Shown here one piece after another: positions 8,901 through 19,400 of a stretch of DNA of 64,000 bases. The notes under the pieces are model-generated. The model was not told the DNA's origin. It saw only the letters and a list, made by a program, of their open reading frames with translations, and made no database searches. This DNA is from Spirosomataceae bacterium TFI 002 (GTDB lineage: Bacteria; Bacteroidota; Bacteroidia; Cytophagales; Spirosomataceae). Each line of letters opens with the position of its first letter. Within the stretch, counting starts at the first letter, position 1. A program made the translations under genes and the position numbers. The stretch spans positions 1,798,001 through 1,862,000 of the forward strand of contig LT907983.1 of NCBI GenBank assembly GCA_900230115.1, in the 5' to 3' direction.

Positions 8901-10840
8901 AAAACCTTACTAATGAGTCCTTTTACTTTTAGGTCTGACAAGGCCGCGTTCGCCATCAAATCCACTTTTGTAGATAACCTACCCAGCTGGTAATCTTCCT
9001 TGAAAAGCTTATTCACCATCAACTCTTCTGTTTCTACACTTCCTTCGTATGTTGTTAAAGATGTGTTGGCAAGGTTAAGCAATGCTCCGTTTAACTTAAG
9101 TTCGCCTAAAGTTGTTAGTAAAGCGGCATTGATATCTACTCTTTCTCCATTTCCTTTGATTTTTCCTGTTAGTGATAGTTCTTCAGGAATATTGATATCC
9201 GCAAGGGCCTCCATATCTCCTACGAGCACTTCAATATCTTGGCGTGAAGTAGCAATTTTAGTAATTGCTAGATCTGTTTGTAATTTTTCAAAATTGTTGA
9301 GGCCTTTCACTTTTCCATTCAGCAATAATTCTGTTTTCTCCAGCCCGCTTATCTTCATGCGGTCAATCACAAAATCTCCATAAGAACCCGCCAACTTGGT
9401 ATCAAACTTCAAATTCAAAGTCTCCATTTTGTCAAAAAGAGAATCAGCCACTAATGTAGGTTGAAGTAAAAGCACGTCCTTCATGCTTATAAAGCTGTTT
9501 ACTATTGAGACGTCAAACTTCACCTTTTCGATGCTTGTGGTTAAGTCTTCTAAACTGCTAAAAGTGAGTAAAGTATTGAAGTCAAGCTTACTTTGAGGTG
9601 TAGCAATTTTAAAGTCTTCCAGATTGATCTTTTGATCTGTATAACTTACTTTCCCTTCAAATTCATTGATGCGAAAACTTGATTTATCCTCAAATTGAAG
9701 TTTATCAATTGCTAGCGAAGTCTGTTCATTAGAATAACCAATATCTTGAATTTTGGCATTCAAATTACTTAATTGAATATGCCCTGGGTCTAGGCCTTTA
9801 GAAGTCGCTGGACTTGCCAAATCATCGTAGGTTAGCTTATTACTTTTGAGTAATACATCACCAACTTTCACTTTCCAGTTTGAGGGTGTAGTACTACTTG
9901 AAACCGCCGAGCTTGAAGAAGCAACTTGAAATAATTGAAGTGTTACTTCACTGTTTTCTAAAATAACTTCATCAATATCCACTAGCTCATTCGCCAAGTC
10001 AATTTTGTTAAAATCTATTCCAAACTTGTTGAAACTGATTTTATTGTTGACACCAATGTCATTTCCGTTATAAGCCCAATCAACCTTATTTATAGCGACT
10101 TGTTCAATATTAAAACCGAGTGCATCTCCGGTGCTTTCTTCTTCTAAAACTTCATTGGCTACATCCGTGCGAAGCGATACAAACCCTGATTCAAGTGCAA
10201 GGCCTTCTACATCATAATTGTTTTTATCAAGGTCAATTTTATTAAAACTGACTTGAGCTTTTTGTAACCTCGTTTTTAAATCAATCGCTGTGATTTCATC
10301 CAAATAGGTCAATTCTAACCCATCAACATTGATATCGTCTATGACAAGTTTGATCGACGACGAAGTTGCTGCTTGCACTTCTACTGTGTCGGTGCTTGAA
10401 AAAGCATCTATCAAAAACTGGTAATTGAATTCTTTCGCTGCTTGTGTTTGCTCTAGGTGAGCCTTTATATTCTGAACTCTTATTTCATCGATACTAATTT
10501 TACCGCGAATAAGGTCGAGCATGTCAATATCCACCCTAATTTTATCTGTTGCGAGTAGCGTATCCAAAGATTGGTCAGCGAAATAAATATCACTTGCAGA
10601 CACCCAATCCGGTAAATCGTAACGAATTTTACCTACACGAAAAGGGGTATCAATTCTGTCGGAAATGTATTTATTAACTACGTCTGCTACTTTCCGCTGC
10701 CCCGCTTCAGAATTGACGTAAGCATATACGCCGAGCATTGTAACCAACAATAAGCCAATTACCCATGCACCAACCTTGAAGAATGTGGCTAACTTATTAG
10801 TTGATGGAGAAGTCGGTGTCGTTGAGTTTGTTGATTTCAA
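5915..10840 (-). CDS. tamB: TamB-family translocation/assembly protein
   Basis: 1641 residues. There is a short Ser/Thr-rich N-terminus and one membrane anchor (about residues 23-43). A very long repetitive beta-strand body follows (AsmA/TamB type) and then the conserved C-terminal TamB domain (about 1230-1620, ending in a beta-barrel-contacting strand region). It is proposed to bridge the periplasm from inner membrane to TamL. The first usable start is TTG at 10840: an in-frame TGA lies four codons upstream and the next ATG falls inside the anchor. This start lies inside the upstream gene, giving a 44-base overlap. TTG is therefore the likely true start. Confidence 0.9.
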   Translation of the reverse strand: MKSTNSTTPTSPSTNKLATFFKVGAWVIGLLLVTMLGVYAYVNSEAGQRKVADVVNKYISDRIDTPFRVGKIRYDLPDWVSASDIYFADQSLDTLLATDKIRVDIDMLDLIRGKISIDEIRVQNIKAHLEQTQAAKEFNYQFLIDAFSSTDTVEVQAATSSSIKLVIDDINVDGLELTYLDEITAIDLKTRLQKAQVSFNKIDLDKNNYDVEGLALESGFVSLRTDVANEVLEEESTGDALGFNIEQVAINKVDWAYNGNDIGVNNKISFNKFGIDFNKIDLANELVDIDEVILENSEVTLQLFQVASSSSAVSSSTTPSNWKVKVGDVLLKSNKLTYDDLASPATSKGLDPGHIQLSNLNAKIQDIGYSNEQTSLAIDKLQFEDKSSFRINEFEGKVSYTDQKINLEDFKIATPQSKLDFNTLLTFSSLEDLTTSIEKVKFDVSIVNSFISMKDVLLLQPTLVADSLFDKMETLNLKFDTKLAGSYGDFVIDRMKISGLEKTELLLNGKVKGLNNFEKLQTDLAITKIATSRQDIEVLVGDMEALADINIPEELSLTGKIKGNGERVDINAALLTTLGELKLNGALLNLANTSLTTYEGSVETEELMVNKLFKEDYQLGRLSTKVDLMANAALSDLKVKGLISKVFYNGYDYSDLNLDLAMKDSIVNLVATSLDQNFNLETELELDLNNEKMPAKGQIEITNINLKKVNIYDLPDPISGFIQFDMSSTLPESLIGNFVSNRLKIGSKSIGESKGVFENNAGVNQADFSSGFMNLKLSTSAPYTEISDVVLAEINNYYLLDSTRYSSEITYHNLDLNLVVKDHPIWSTFAPDLTFKKSIVLNIEKDNSGLKSTASFGDIRYLDYELEGFDLAMNGNGEALDGLAKLSKFAVGTTRLDKNELEINVANSKLQATYISNPEKGKEASNKMSLSVEKLADGIQLYLQKLRLENTNYTVNDSPIFANENGVQINNLILSKGSENLVINSSFQEVAIKLNGIEIRPFVDLAGYASYDINGTLFGDFYIEDYMQDYVAKGNIGLKKFIVQGVDNGNVNVLISRLDGDQVSIEAEVIGKNTNATLNGYLGFQDNLPLDFDVDLQRFDTKLIEQLAPDAVRSADGFISGKLSLNGTSDKPNVTGKLGFEKVKINSTYLGTPIRVNDQAIKFSGQVVSFDNFIILDSLNQKLKLNGKVNWSDLDKVNYDLALDTKNFLLLDSKKGVNQLYYGKANIDANLSIKGIGEKPTVGGNVKVNASSDVTIIMPAEIEDINGSDIVTFVPPKDYKAPEESEEEKQSNLESIASFTNEIIVDIETDPKAQLAIVVDEFSGDNIKVKGQANITAGIYPSGDLFMIGVYEIESGSYDFSLEFLKRNFQLEKGGTIIWSGDPYKASIQLQAYYEVNTDIQSLNSLGLNVNSYGKVPIDVLLKIEGTIENPLISFDFRPSAKAESSIKSLMESNDIFASLRKNQSEMNQQVFSLLVFNKFFNDQTISSSGSVINSQAIARQSVSKLLTEQLNMLADDFLGSVGLNFGLDSDQLNTGSGEAYRTNLSVGLNKTFLNDRVRVSVGKNFELENTSGLDQNSAEILDNIEVSYNITPDGRYAVKVYRNNQFQTVLEGFVLETGVSFVLTGDYNSFGELFNKNKDK

Positions 10841-11513
10841 GGGTATTTTTCAGTATTGTTACTTTTTCACCTTCTTTGGTGGTAGTTTGTAGTGGATATT
10901 TGATTCCGTAGGAGTTCAGTGCAAAATCAGCATAATCTGTTTCGATTTTTTCTCCGTTCGAATAGGTAATCTCTTTTTTTACTGGCAAACCAGTTGTGCT
11001 ATTAAAAAAGTAAACGATTGTAGCATCACTATTTTTAAAACTTGCCTGAGATATTTTTTTACCTAAAACTGTACTTTCACCTATGAACGCTGCCTTGTAT
11101 CCTTTGCTTTGGTAATCCAAAAACTCCCATAAACCACCATTCAATTCCATTTGTAACTTTCCTTTTTCGAAGTCACTCAAGTTTTGCTTTTGGTAAGTGG
11201 TAGATCTGTTTAAACCACCAGTAGGTATGTATAATTGAGCTTTGTCATTTTCAAGCTTGTAAATGAAACTTCTACTCAAAATGGTTTTTGTACGCATTAC
11301 ATTTTTGCTATTTGTAGCAACCATCAATGTACTTTCAAAAGGAATTTTAGTATCAATGGATGTTTGCTTTAGCGAAAATGTCTTTATTCCATCATAGAGC
11401 AGTTCGCTACCTGTGCTTGCCACAAAGCGGCTAACCAAGCTATCCACATTTTGTGCTAGTGATGGAATTGAGATAAGTAAAATAAGAGAAAAGAATATTG
11501 CTTGCTTTTTCAT
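10797..11513 (-). CDS. LolA-like exported protein
   Basis: 238 residues with a cleavable signal peptide (MKKQAIFFSLILLISIPSLA). The mature part is a beta-rich half-barrel of the LolA/LppX type. The typical sequence TGLPVKKEITYSNGEKIETD, followed by a YGIKYPLQTTT strand near the end, is seen in Bacteroidota proteins annotated as outer-membrane lipoprotein-sorting or LolA-like. The role could be lipid or lipoprotein carriage. It is the first gene of the tamB-tamL operon and overlaps tamB by 44 bases, supporting a shared role in outer-membrane biogenesis. Confidence 0.65.
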   Translation of the reverse strand: MKKQAIFFSLILLISIPSLAQNVDSLVSRFVASTGSELLYDGIKTFSLKQTSIDTKIPFESTLMVATNSKNVMRTKTILSRSFIYKLENDKAQLYIPTGGLNRSTTYQKQNLSDFEKGKLQMELNGGLWEFLDYQSKGYKAAFIGESTVLGKKISQASFKNSDATIVYFFNSTTGLPVKKEITYSNGEKIETDYADFALNSYGIKYPLQTTTKEGEKVTILKNTLEINKLNDTDFSIN

Positions 11514-11891
11514 TGTGATTTATTGCTGTTTAATAACTTAACGACCAAGTACATTATAATATACGCTTATTATTGAATATATGTACATGCTTAACAAATG
11601 GTTACAATTTGTGATGTTGAACCATCATGTTCTATTAAGAGACAAACACTTTTTAATTCTATTTCGTGCTTAAACAGATAATATCAAAAACAGTTCCAAT
11701 TTGGCTGTTTCGTGAATGAACAAAATTGGTTGATCACTTAAGTTTACACTTGTAACTCTATTGATAAAAAATTGTTCCACATAATCTTTTACACATATAG
11801 TAGTTTTCAAGACACCATTGGATTTCGTCAACAAAAGTAGTAGTTATACATTTAGCTTTTCTTCAAAATATAGATCAAATCATGGCCTGGA
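11514..11891. other. Intergenic region upstream of the LolA-like gene
   Basis: AT-rich, with no open frame or RNA fold that I can support. It should contain the promoter of the tamB operon (reading minus), but no clear TTTG/TAnnTTTG pair is visible. The terminator of the rhamnosidase gene follows at 11892-11952. Confidence 0.4.
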
Positions 11892-11952
11892 TAAAACAAA
11901 AGTGAGTTTTCGCAAGCTAAGAGCAGGGCTCATCTAGCAGCAAAAACTCACT
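11892..11952 (-). terminator. Large terminator hairpin after the rhamnosidase gene
   Basis: A 10-bp perfect stem (AGTGAGTTTT at 11901-11910 with AAAACTCACT at 11943-11952) encloses a second nested stem (GCTA..TAGC and GAGC..GCTC). On the minus strand it is followed by TTTTGTTTT. It ends the SusCD-GH78 unit. Confidence 0.8.
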
Positions 11953-11988
11953 ATGATTAATATTAATCAACTTAGCTAGTTGACTAGT

Positions 11989-14835
11989 TTAGTTTTCTGA
12001 AATAAATTCGTACGAACCCGAGCCTATTTCCAAGTTTAAGTACATGTCTTTGTATCCTATTATTTTGATATCCGAGTTGGACTTAACTGATTTATTGTTT
12101 TCCAAAACACTTTCTGTATTTATTGTAGGTACAAACACGTTCGCTTTCGCATTTGCAGGGATTTTAACACTGAGAATAACTTTATTTCCTTCTTTTTTCC
12201 AAGAAGACTCAATTTCTCCATTGATGGCGTGGTATTTCGCTTTTACTAGACCTATTCCTTCTTCGGCAATTTCTGGCCTTATGATTATTTTATCGTAAGC
12301 CAATCCATTGTTATTAATTCCTGCGGCGTTGCAAAAAAGCCATTCATTCACTGAACCAAAAGCATAATGGTTAAATGAATTCATTCCAGCATTATTTTCA
12401 AAACCTTTACCCTTGATATAGCTATTCCATCTCTCCCAGATGGTATTTGCCCCATTTACAACCTCAAAACCCCAAGAAGGGTATTCGGTACTTAACAATA
12501 ATTTATAAGCCTCGTCGGTATTGCCCGTACTTGAAAGCGAAGGCAATAATGGCTTTACTCCTAGGAAACCTGTAGAGAGTTTATTGTCATTCGCTTTGAT
12601 TAGCTCCACCAACCATTCCCCAGCTTTTTGTTGGTGATCAGGTGCTAACAAATTCATATAAATGGCATTGGCATAAGCTGTTTGTGTATGCCCCTCGAAA
12701 CCCATGCTTCCGTCTACATATCCTTTACCATCTCCATAAGCAGAAGAATTCGTTTTAAACTTTCCGTTCGCATCGGTATAGTGATTTAGAAAAGCTTGTT
12801 TTATCTTTTGGAATACAGCATCATAATGTGCCGATTCTTCCTTCTTACCTATAGCTTTTGCCATTTCGGACATCATGGAAGCGACATAACCATAATACAT
12901 GGTTGCCAACATATCTGGTGGTGTTTTCTTTCCTACTGAAAGCCAATCTCCAAAACCACCTTTGGGAGAAATGTCTTCAAAACTGGCTTCTTTGTAAATA
13001 TATTTGCCCCCGCTCTTCTCTTCCATAAATTTGAGATATGCGACCATATTAGGCCAAAACTGACTGATTATCCTAGTGTCTCCATAGCTTTTATAAATGG
13101 TGTAAGGGCATATGATACCTGCCTCCGACCATCCTGGGGAATAGGTATCTGTGCGTCTAAGACTTGGTGCTGGTGCATAAAGCGGATATGTAAAATCCTC
13201 TCGCTGAGCATCATTCAAATCCACCAACCATTTTGTAAAAAAAGCTGAGATATCTGTATTGTAAGTTGCCGATTGAATGTAAGCTTGAGCATCACCTGTC
13301 CATCCCATTCGTTCGTCTCTCTGAGGACAATCTGTAGGTACTTCGAAATAGTTAGATCGCTGAGTCCACACAATGTTTTTGTACAACTGGTTGATCATTT
13401 TATTGTCTGTCTCAAACGAACCAACTTCTGGTGTAGCTGAGGTCAAAACAATGCCAGTAATCGCATCCAAAGATGGAGTACTCCTGAAACCACTTACCTC
13501 CACATATTGAAAACCATGGTAGGTAAATCTTGGTGTCCAAGTTTCACCTGCTGGATTTCCCTTTAGAATATAAGTATCCATTGCACGTGCTTTGCGAAGG
13601 TTTTCGGTCATTATTTCGCCATCAGGAAATAATACTTCTCCGTATTTTAATCTTATAGTGTCTCCTTTATTACCCTTAACTTTTAGCCTTACAACACCGG
13701 CAAAATTTTGTCCCAAATCAAAAACGTATTTTCCTCCAGAACGAGGACTGACAGTCTTTGCTTTTAATTCCTGAAAAAACTGAATTGGGTTGCCGGGATA
13801 CACTTCAATTTTTCTTTCAGGCTTATCTTGATAAATCGTACTGTTTTTCCAAGAAGCATCATTATAACCTGATTTGCTCCAATTGCTAAATTCTAAATTT
13901 GCGTTGTAAGTTTCTCCATTCAAAATATCAGCTTCTAGGATAGGTCCATGGTTTGTTTTCCAAGATTGATCTGTAACAATAATTTCTTTTTGACCATTTG
14001 TGTATTCAATTTCTATTTGGGCTTTGAGGAGTGGTACGTCTCCGTAAAAATTTCTCACAACGGGGTTTTTAACTAATAATGCATAGCCAAGGTAACCTGC
14101 AAACCAACCATCGGCAATGATGGCTCCAAAGGCATTTTTCCCTGCTTTTATATTGCTAGTTACATCGTATGATTGGTAATAAACCCTTTTGTTATAATCT
14201 GTCCAACCTGGAGTGAAATAGTCTTTACCAATTCGTTTCCCGTTAATTTCGAACTCGTATAGCCCTAAAGAAGTCACGTAAAGTCTAGCTTTTTTGATTC
14301 CTGTTTTTACATTAGCTTCTTTTCTAAAAAACGGTGCCGGTGGTAAATGATACACTGCTCCTTTGCCTAATGAATTCAAATCATTGCCGATCCAATCTGC
14401 CTTCCAATCTGCTTTACTTTGCAATCCTATTTCGAACGTTGCAGTGCTACTCCATGAACTTACTTGCCCACTTTTGTCCCAACTTCTCACTTTCCAATAA
14501 CACACCATCCTAGATTTTAAAGGAATGCCTGCATATTCTATTTGGTTTGTGGCACTGGACATTACTTTTTCCGAATTCCAGATGTCTCCTTTTCCTGCCG
14601 ACAAAAGCTCGACACTTGAAGCTACCAATATTTGATACCCAGTTTGATATTGACTCCTTACATTGGAAGTGAGTTCCCAACTAAATCTTGGTTTAGATGA
14701 ATCAATCACTGGATTGACTTTATATTCAGTTCGAAGATTAATCGGTTTTAAATCTGTGACATTTGCGAATAGCTTATTTACCAATCCAAAGTTTAAAAAT
14801 AAAATCACAGTCAATAACTGCTTGAAATACCTCAT
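11989..14835 (-). CDS. Alpha-L-rhamnosidase, GH78
   Basis: 948 residues. Signal peptide (about 1-24), an N-terminal fibronectin-like domain (NLRTEYKVNPVIDSSKPRFSW), carbohydrate-binding beta-sandwiches, then an (alpha/alpha)6 catalytic domain and a C-terminal beta domain. The GH78 signature CPQRDERMGWTGD is present, with the general-acid region at D507-E508; the second carboxylate is E801 in NTIWERW. It removes terminal alpha-L-rhamnose from plant or microbial glycans, in the periplasm or at the surface. It is the last gene of the sigma/FecR/SusCD locus, so rhamnose-containing polysaccharide is the likely substrate. Confidence 0.92.
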   Translation of the reverse strand: MRYFKQLLTVILFLNFGLVNKLFANVTDLKPINLRTEYKVNPVIDSSKPRFSWELTSNVRSQYQTGYQILVASSVELLSAGKGDIWNSEKVMSSATNQIEYAGIPLKSRMVCYWKVRSWDKSGQVSSWSSTATFEIGLQSKADWKADWIGNDLNSLGKGAVYHLPPAPFFRKEANVKTGIKKARLYVTSLGLYEFEINGKRIGKDYFTPGWTDYNKRVYYQSYDVTSNIKAGKNAFGAIIADGWFAGYLGYALLVKNPVVRNFYGDVPLLKAQIEIEYTNGQKEIIVTDQSWKTNHGPILEADILNGETYNANLEFSNWSKSGYNDASWKNSTIYQDKPERKIEVYPGNPIQFFQELKAKTVSPRSGGKYVFDLGQNFAGVVRLKVKGNKGDTIRLKYGEVLFPDGEIMTENLRKARAMDTYILKGNPAGETWTPRFTYHGFQYVEVSGFRSTPSLDAITGIVLTSATPEVGSFETDNKMINQLYKNIVWTQRSNYFEVPTDCPQRDERMGWTGDAQAYIQSATYNTDISAFFTKWLVDLNDAQREDFTYPLYAPAPSLRRTDTYSPGWSEAGIICPYTIYKSYGDTRIISQFWPNMVAYLKFMEEKSGGKYIYKEASFEDISPKGGFGDWLSVGKKTPPDMLATMYYGYVASMMSEMAKAIGKKEESAHYDAVFQKIKQAFLNHYTDANGKFKTNSSAYGDGKGYVDGSMGFEGHTQTAYANAIYMNLLAPDHQQKAGEWLVELIKANDNKLSTGFLGVKPLLPSLSSTGNTDEAYKLLLSTEYPSWGFEVVNGANTIWERWNSYIKGKGFENNAGMNSFNHYAFGSVNEWLFCNAAGINNNGLAYDKIIIRPEIAEEGIGLVKAKYHAINGEIESSWKKEGNKVILSVKIPANAKANVFVPTINTESVLENNKSVKSNSDIKIIGYKDMYLNLEIGSGSYEFISEN

Positions 14836-14884
14836 GACAATGCTTTCTTTTAATTTAAAATAATAAGCGTGATTGAAAATTTTA

Positions 14885-14923
14885 CAGAAACAGCCCCGAA
14901 ATAATGAAACTTCAGGGCTGTTT
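14885..14923 (-). terminator. Hairpin between susD and the rhamnosidase gene
   Basis: A nine-bp perfect stem (AAACAGCCC at 14888-14896 with GGGCTGTTT at 14915-14923). On the minus strand the stem ends in GTTT, with only a weak T-run after it. It may be a partial terminator that lowers GH78 expression relative to SusCD, or an mRNA-end stabiliser. Confidence 0.5.
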
Positions 14924-14973
14924 AGTTTATATAAGTGAATCTAAAAAATTATTATCTCCTGTGAAAGGTACAA

Positions 14974-16452
14974 TCAATATCCTGGGTTTTGTACCAGTTT
15001 GTTAATTGCAATTTCATTCACTGGAATTGGTGCCAAAAGTTTGTTTGGGTCAATAGCGTAAGCTTCAGGGTACAAAAATGTCTTTAGGGCTTTCTCCCTT
15101 AATCCATGTGCCGTCATTACTTCTATCGCCTTTCCTGTACGTTTTAGGTCATACCAACGCTGATTCTCAAAACAGAATTCCACTTGTCTTTCTTTCGCAA
15201 TAAGTTTACTAAGAAGGTCCTTACTCAAGGCTGTAATTGGCTCTGTCAATCCTGCTCTTGTTCTCACTTGTTGTACAAATGGTATAGCTTCGGCAGTTTT
15301 CCCTTGCTCATTCATGGTTTCGGCAAGCATTAATAAAACATCGGAGTAACGTAGAATAGGGAAGTTATCACCACAACGATTATCTGGAGCTGAAATTGGT
15401 GGCTTGAACTTCGCACAATAAGGAATAGGACGAACAATATTATCCCAATCTATTCCATTCCAAAAAGCTATTGAAACATCTTTTCTTTTGTCCCCAGCTT
15501 CAAAAGCATTTATCAAATCATTGGTTGGTTGATTCCATCCTGCACCTACGATATTTACATTTGGACGCTGCGTAACCGCACCACCAGAAGTGTGAGGAGC
15601 AAATGTAAAAATGAAGTTATTTGCTAATTCCGCACTGTTTTCAGAGTATTGAACCGCAAAAATTGTCTCCTTGTAATCTTTCTTAGAAGGATTAAACACA
15701 TCAGCGTAGTCATTTAAAAGTTCATACTTGCCAGAAGCCACTACCGATTTTAGTGCTGTTTCTGCTTCTGCGTATTTTCCTGTTGTAAGATAAACCTTAC
15801 CCAATAAGGCAATAGCCGACATTTCATTTGCTCGTCCATTTTCCTCTACATCTTTGGCCTTGCCCAATAATGTTGCAGCTAGTTTCAAGTCATTGATGAT
15901 ACTATCGTACACTTGGGCTTCAGTAGAACGCTTGATTCCTACCGCCTCTTGAGAAGTTACTGGTTCCAAAACCAATGGTACTCCACCGTATTGTCTTACT
16001 AAATTAAAGTAGTATAAGGCTCTTAAGAATAAAGCCTCTCCTCCACTGCGATCTTTCAATGATGGCTTAGACCATGCTACGTCTGTTCTTTCTAGTTCAT
16101 TCAATAGCTTATTGCAACGAGTTATTCCATTATATGAAATATTCCAATAGTTGGCGTAAGCTATGTTATTACTTATCAAAATGAACTGGTCAATGATTCC
16201 CTTAGAGGCTTCACCGGTACGTACGTTGTTTTGAAAGCTCGAATTGTCTGATATTAACTCGGACAAAATCCAGTGGTTGCTTTTCTCATTATCACGCAGT
16301 GGGACGTAACATCCATTTGCTAATAATGTGAATTCTACATCCGTTTGATAAAAATTTCCTTCATTCAGCGTTGCCTTTGGATACAATTCCAAAAAGTCGC
16401 TAGAGCAACTCGAAAGAAGAAAAAGAGAAAGTATATATGTTATTTTTTTCAT
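14974..16452 (-). CDS. SusD/RagB-family nutrient-binding lipoprotein
   Basis: 492 residues. Lipoprotein signal with LLSSCSS (Cys about 16), then the SusD-like start DFLELYPKATLNEGNFYQTD. TPR-like helices follow, with the typical RALYYFNLVRQYGGVPLV segment (about 150) and the C-terminal RQVEFCFENQRWYDLKRTG and NPGY ending. It is the surface glycan-binding lid of the SusC transporter encoded 32 bases upstream. The partner enzyme downstream suggests rhamnose-containing ligands. Confidence 0.93.
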   Translation of the reverse strand: MKKITYILSLFLLSSCSSDFLELYPKATLNEGNFYQTDVEFTLLANGCYVPLRDNEKSNHWILSELISDNSSFQNNVRTGEASKGIIDQFILISNNIAYANYWNISYNGITRCNKLLNELERTDVAWSKPSLKDRSGGEALFLRALYYFNLVRQYGGVPLVLEPVTSQEAVGIKRSTEAQVYDSIINDLKLAATLLGKAKDVEENGRANEMSAIALLGKVYLTTGKYAEAETALKSVVASGKYELLNDYADVFNPSKKDYKETIFAVQYSENSAELANNFIFTFAPHTSGGAVTQRPNVNIVGAGWNQPTNDLINAFEAGDKRKDVSIAFWNGIDWDNIVRPIPYCAKFKPPISAPDNRCGDNFPILRYSDVLLMLAETMNEQGKTAEAIPFVQQVRTRAGLTEPITALSKDLLSKLIAKERQVEFCFENQRWYDLKRTGKAIEVMTAHGLREKALKTFLYPEAYAIDPNKLLAPIPVNEIAINKLVQNPGY

Positions 16453-16484
16453 TTGAATATCTATTTAAAATCAATTCCGAAAAA

Positions 16485-19400
16485 TTAAAATGAAAGATTG
16501 AGCCCAACAGATGTTGTACGAGCAAGTGGGTAAGATGACATGTCAAATCCAGGAGATAAAGTATTGTCAATATTCCTTGATTGCCCTTCCGGATTTGCTC
16601 CGCTATACTTGGTATAAGTAACTAAATTATTGCCTGTTAGGTAAATTCTACAGCTTTTGACAAAGTTGGTTTTCTTCACCAAATCCTCTGGCAATGTATA
16701 GCCCAATGACACATTTGAAATTCTTAAGAAAGTAGCGTCTTCAACCCACAGCGTATTTACACGGTGACCCCAGCTTGGCGTAAGTTTTGGAACACCATAT
16801 AAGTTACCTGCACCTGGCTCTTCTGGACTTTTCCAACGATCAACCCATACCTTACTAACATTGAAAAAACCTTGTAGGTTGTCGGTTGTCTGTCTTAAAC
16901 CATTCATAACCTGACCACCATATTGACCATTCATAATCACACCCAAAGTCAATCTCTTGTAAGAGAAGGAATTTGAGAAACCATAGATGAACTTTGGCTG
17001 AGGGTTACCAATAATGGTATAATCCAAGAAATCACTTACGATTCCATCTCCGTTAACATCTTTGTACTTGGTATTTCCTTCATATACTTGAGCTGTTTTT
17101 ACCAAATTAGGATCTTCCAAATCTTGAGCTGTATAAACTCCTTCTAACACAAATCCGAAAAAGTTACCAATTGGCAAACCAACCTCTGTAACGTGAGTAG
17201 GATTGTTGTCATTATTTCCAGACAAAATTCTGTCTCCGTTATCATTGATAGAAAGTACTTTATTGCGGTTAAAAGCAATATTAAAATTCACATCCCAATT
17301 AAAATCACCGGTAACTGGCGTACCACCAAGAGATAATTCAACTCCACGGTTACGAACGGTTCCCTTGTTCACGATCTGTGAGTTAAAACCAGTAATAGCA
17401 GGAATTACGTCGTTCAGAAGCATATTAGCACTTTTCCTGTTGTAGAAATCCAAACTCATAGATAGTCTATAATTGAAAAAGTCACCATCGAGTCCAGCAT
17501 CAATTTGATCAGACTCTTCCCATGTTAAATTTGGGTTTGCAATACCTACATATGAAGCAGAAACTTGATTCCCACCGAATACATATGCACCTGGATTAAT
17601 AGACGCTAAATGTGAATAATTTCCGATGTTGTTATTTCCACTTTTACCATAGCTAGTTCTTATTTTCAGACTATTAATTAATGGATTGTCTTTTAAGAAA
17701 GGCTCGTCAGAAATTCGCCATGCACCTGCCACAGAAGGGAAAGTTGCATATCTATTATTGACTCCAAATCGAGAGGAACCATCAGAACGCATAGAAACGG
17801 TAAGTAAATACCTGTCGTTAAAAGCATAATTGATCCTTCCCAAATAAGAAATGATACTCCACTCATTTGCCGACTCTCCCCAAGAGTTTATTGCCTGTGC
17901 TCCGTTGATCGTCTCAATCAAGTCATTGGAATAGGGCGACGCGGATAAGCTAATGCTACTTTCGGTGTTTTTCTGAGTCGTATAACCAGCCAATACATTG
18001 AATCTATGTTTGTTGATTGTCTTGTTGTATGTCAGTGTATTCTCTATCAACCAGTTAAAATTATCAGCCCTCGCATTTGATGACCTTCCAGTACCGGCAA
18101 CAGGAGGAATGTTTGGTGACCCTACTGTACTTGGATTGAACTGATTGTATTTAGACGTTGCCCAAATTGTACTCAGCGATGTTCTTGCTTTTAGGTTAGG
18201 AATGATATCCCACTCAAGAAAAGTAGACCCAAGATTTTGGAATTGTTGTTGCAATTGAACCGTTTCACGCAATGCGAAAAGTGGATTTGGAAAACTCCAA
18301 GCAGAATGATACTTACTAGATGGAGATTGCAAATATGGAACAAGATTTCCGCTCTCATCGTAAGGACTCAAAACAGGATTTGCCCAGTTGGCTATCCCAA
18401 TGATATCACCACGGTTTGAGTTTGTATTGGTTCTGTTTTGATTGATAAAAGTAGGCTGCAAAGAAGCTCCTACTGTAACAGTTTTTGATATGTTCGACTC
18501 AAAAGAAAGGTTTGCACTGAAACGCTCAAGACCAGTGTACTGCACTACCCCTTCTTGATTGTAGTAACCCAAGTTTAGATTCATACGAGAATCTTGTGTT
18601 CCTTTTTGAATACTAATATTGTGATCTTGAATAGAAGCCGTGCGTAGCAATAAATCGTACCAGTCCGTACCATCGCCCACCAATTGAGATGGATTTTGAT
18701 ATTCGAGCGGATAGTCATTGATCGTGGTTGCTCTGTTTTCTGCTCGCTTAACTGCTATGTCAATTTTGTTACGTTGCAAGTCAACAAACTCTTGCTGATT
18801 CATTAAAAGTGGCCTCCCTTTTTGTGGAACATTTTGCACTCCTCGCATGGAAGAAACATTCACTTTTAAGCTATTGTAGCTTCCTTTTTTGGTAGTAATC
18901 ATGATTACACCATTTGCACCACGAGAACCAAAAATGGCTGTAGAAGAAGCATCTTTGAGAATAGAAATTGACTCTATGTCATTTGGATTAATAAGTGACA
19001 ATGGATTAAAGTCAGTGCTCAAGCCAGCTGTGTAAGGCAAACCATCAATTACATACAAAGGCTCATTTCCAGCTCCTAGCGACCCACTTCCTCTAATTCT
19101 AATTGAAGTTCCTCCTCCTGGAGATCCAGATGGTTGCTGAATCTGAACACCAGCAACTTGACCAATCATTTTTTGATCTACGGATGCTACTGGTAAATCT
19201 TTTATTATAGCTTGATCTATTGTTGCAACAGCACCTGTTAAATCCTTAGATTTTTGAGTACCATAACCCACGACAACTACCTCACCTAGGGTTTTAATAT
19301 CAGAAAAAAGCTTAACATCTATTTGAGTCTGGTTTCCTACTAATACCTCTTTAGGTTCATAACCTACGAAGCTAAAAACAAGAACTGTCTTGGCATCTGG

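Noticed and set aside
9000-9383. 127-codon plus-strand frame inside tamB
   Set aside because: It is antisense to a well-supported TamB reading frame and has no features of its own.
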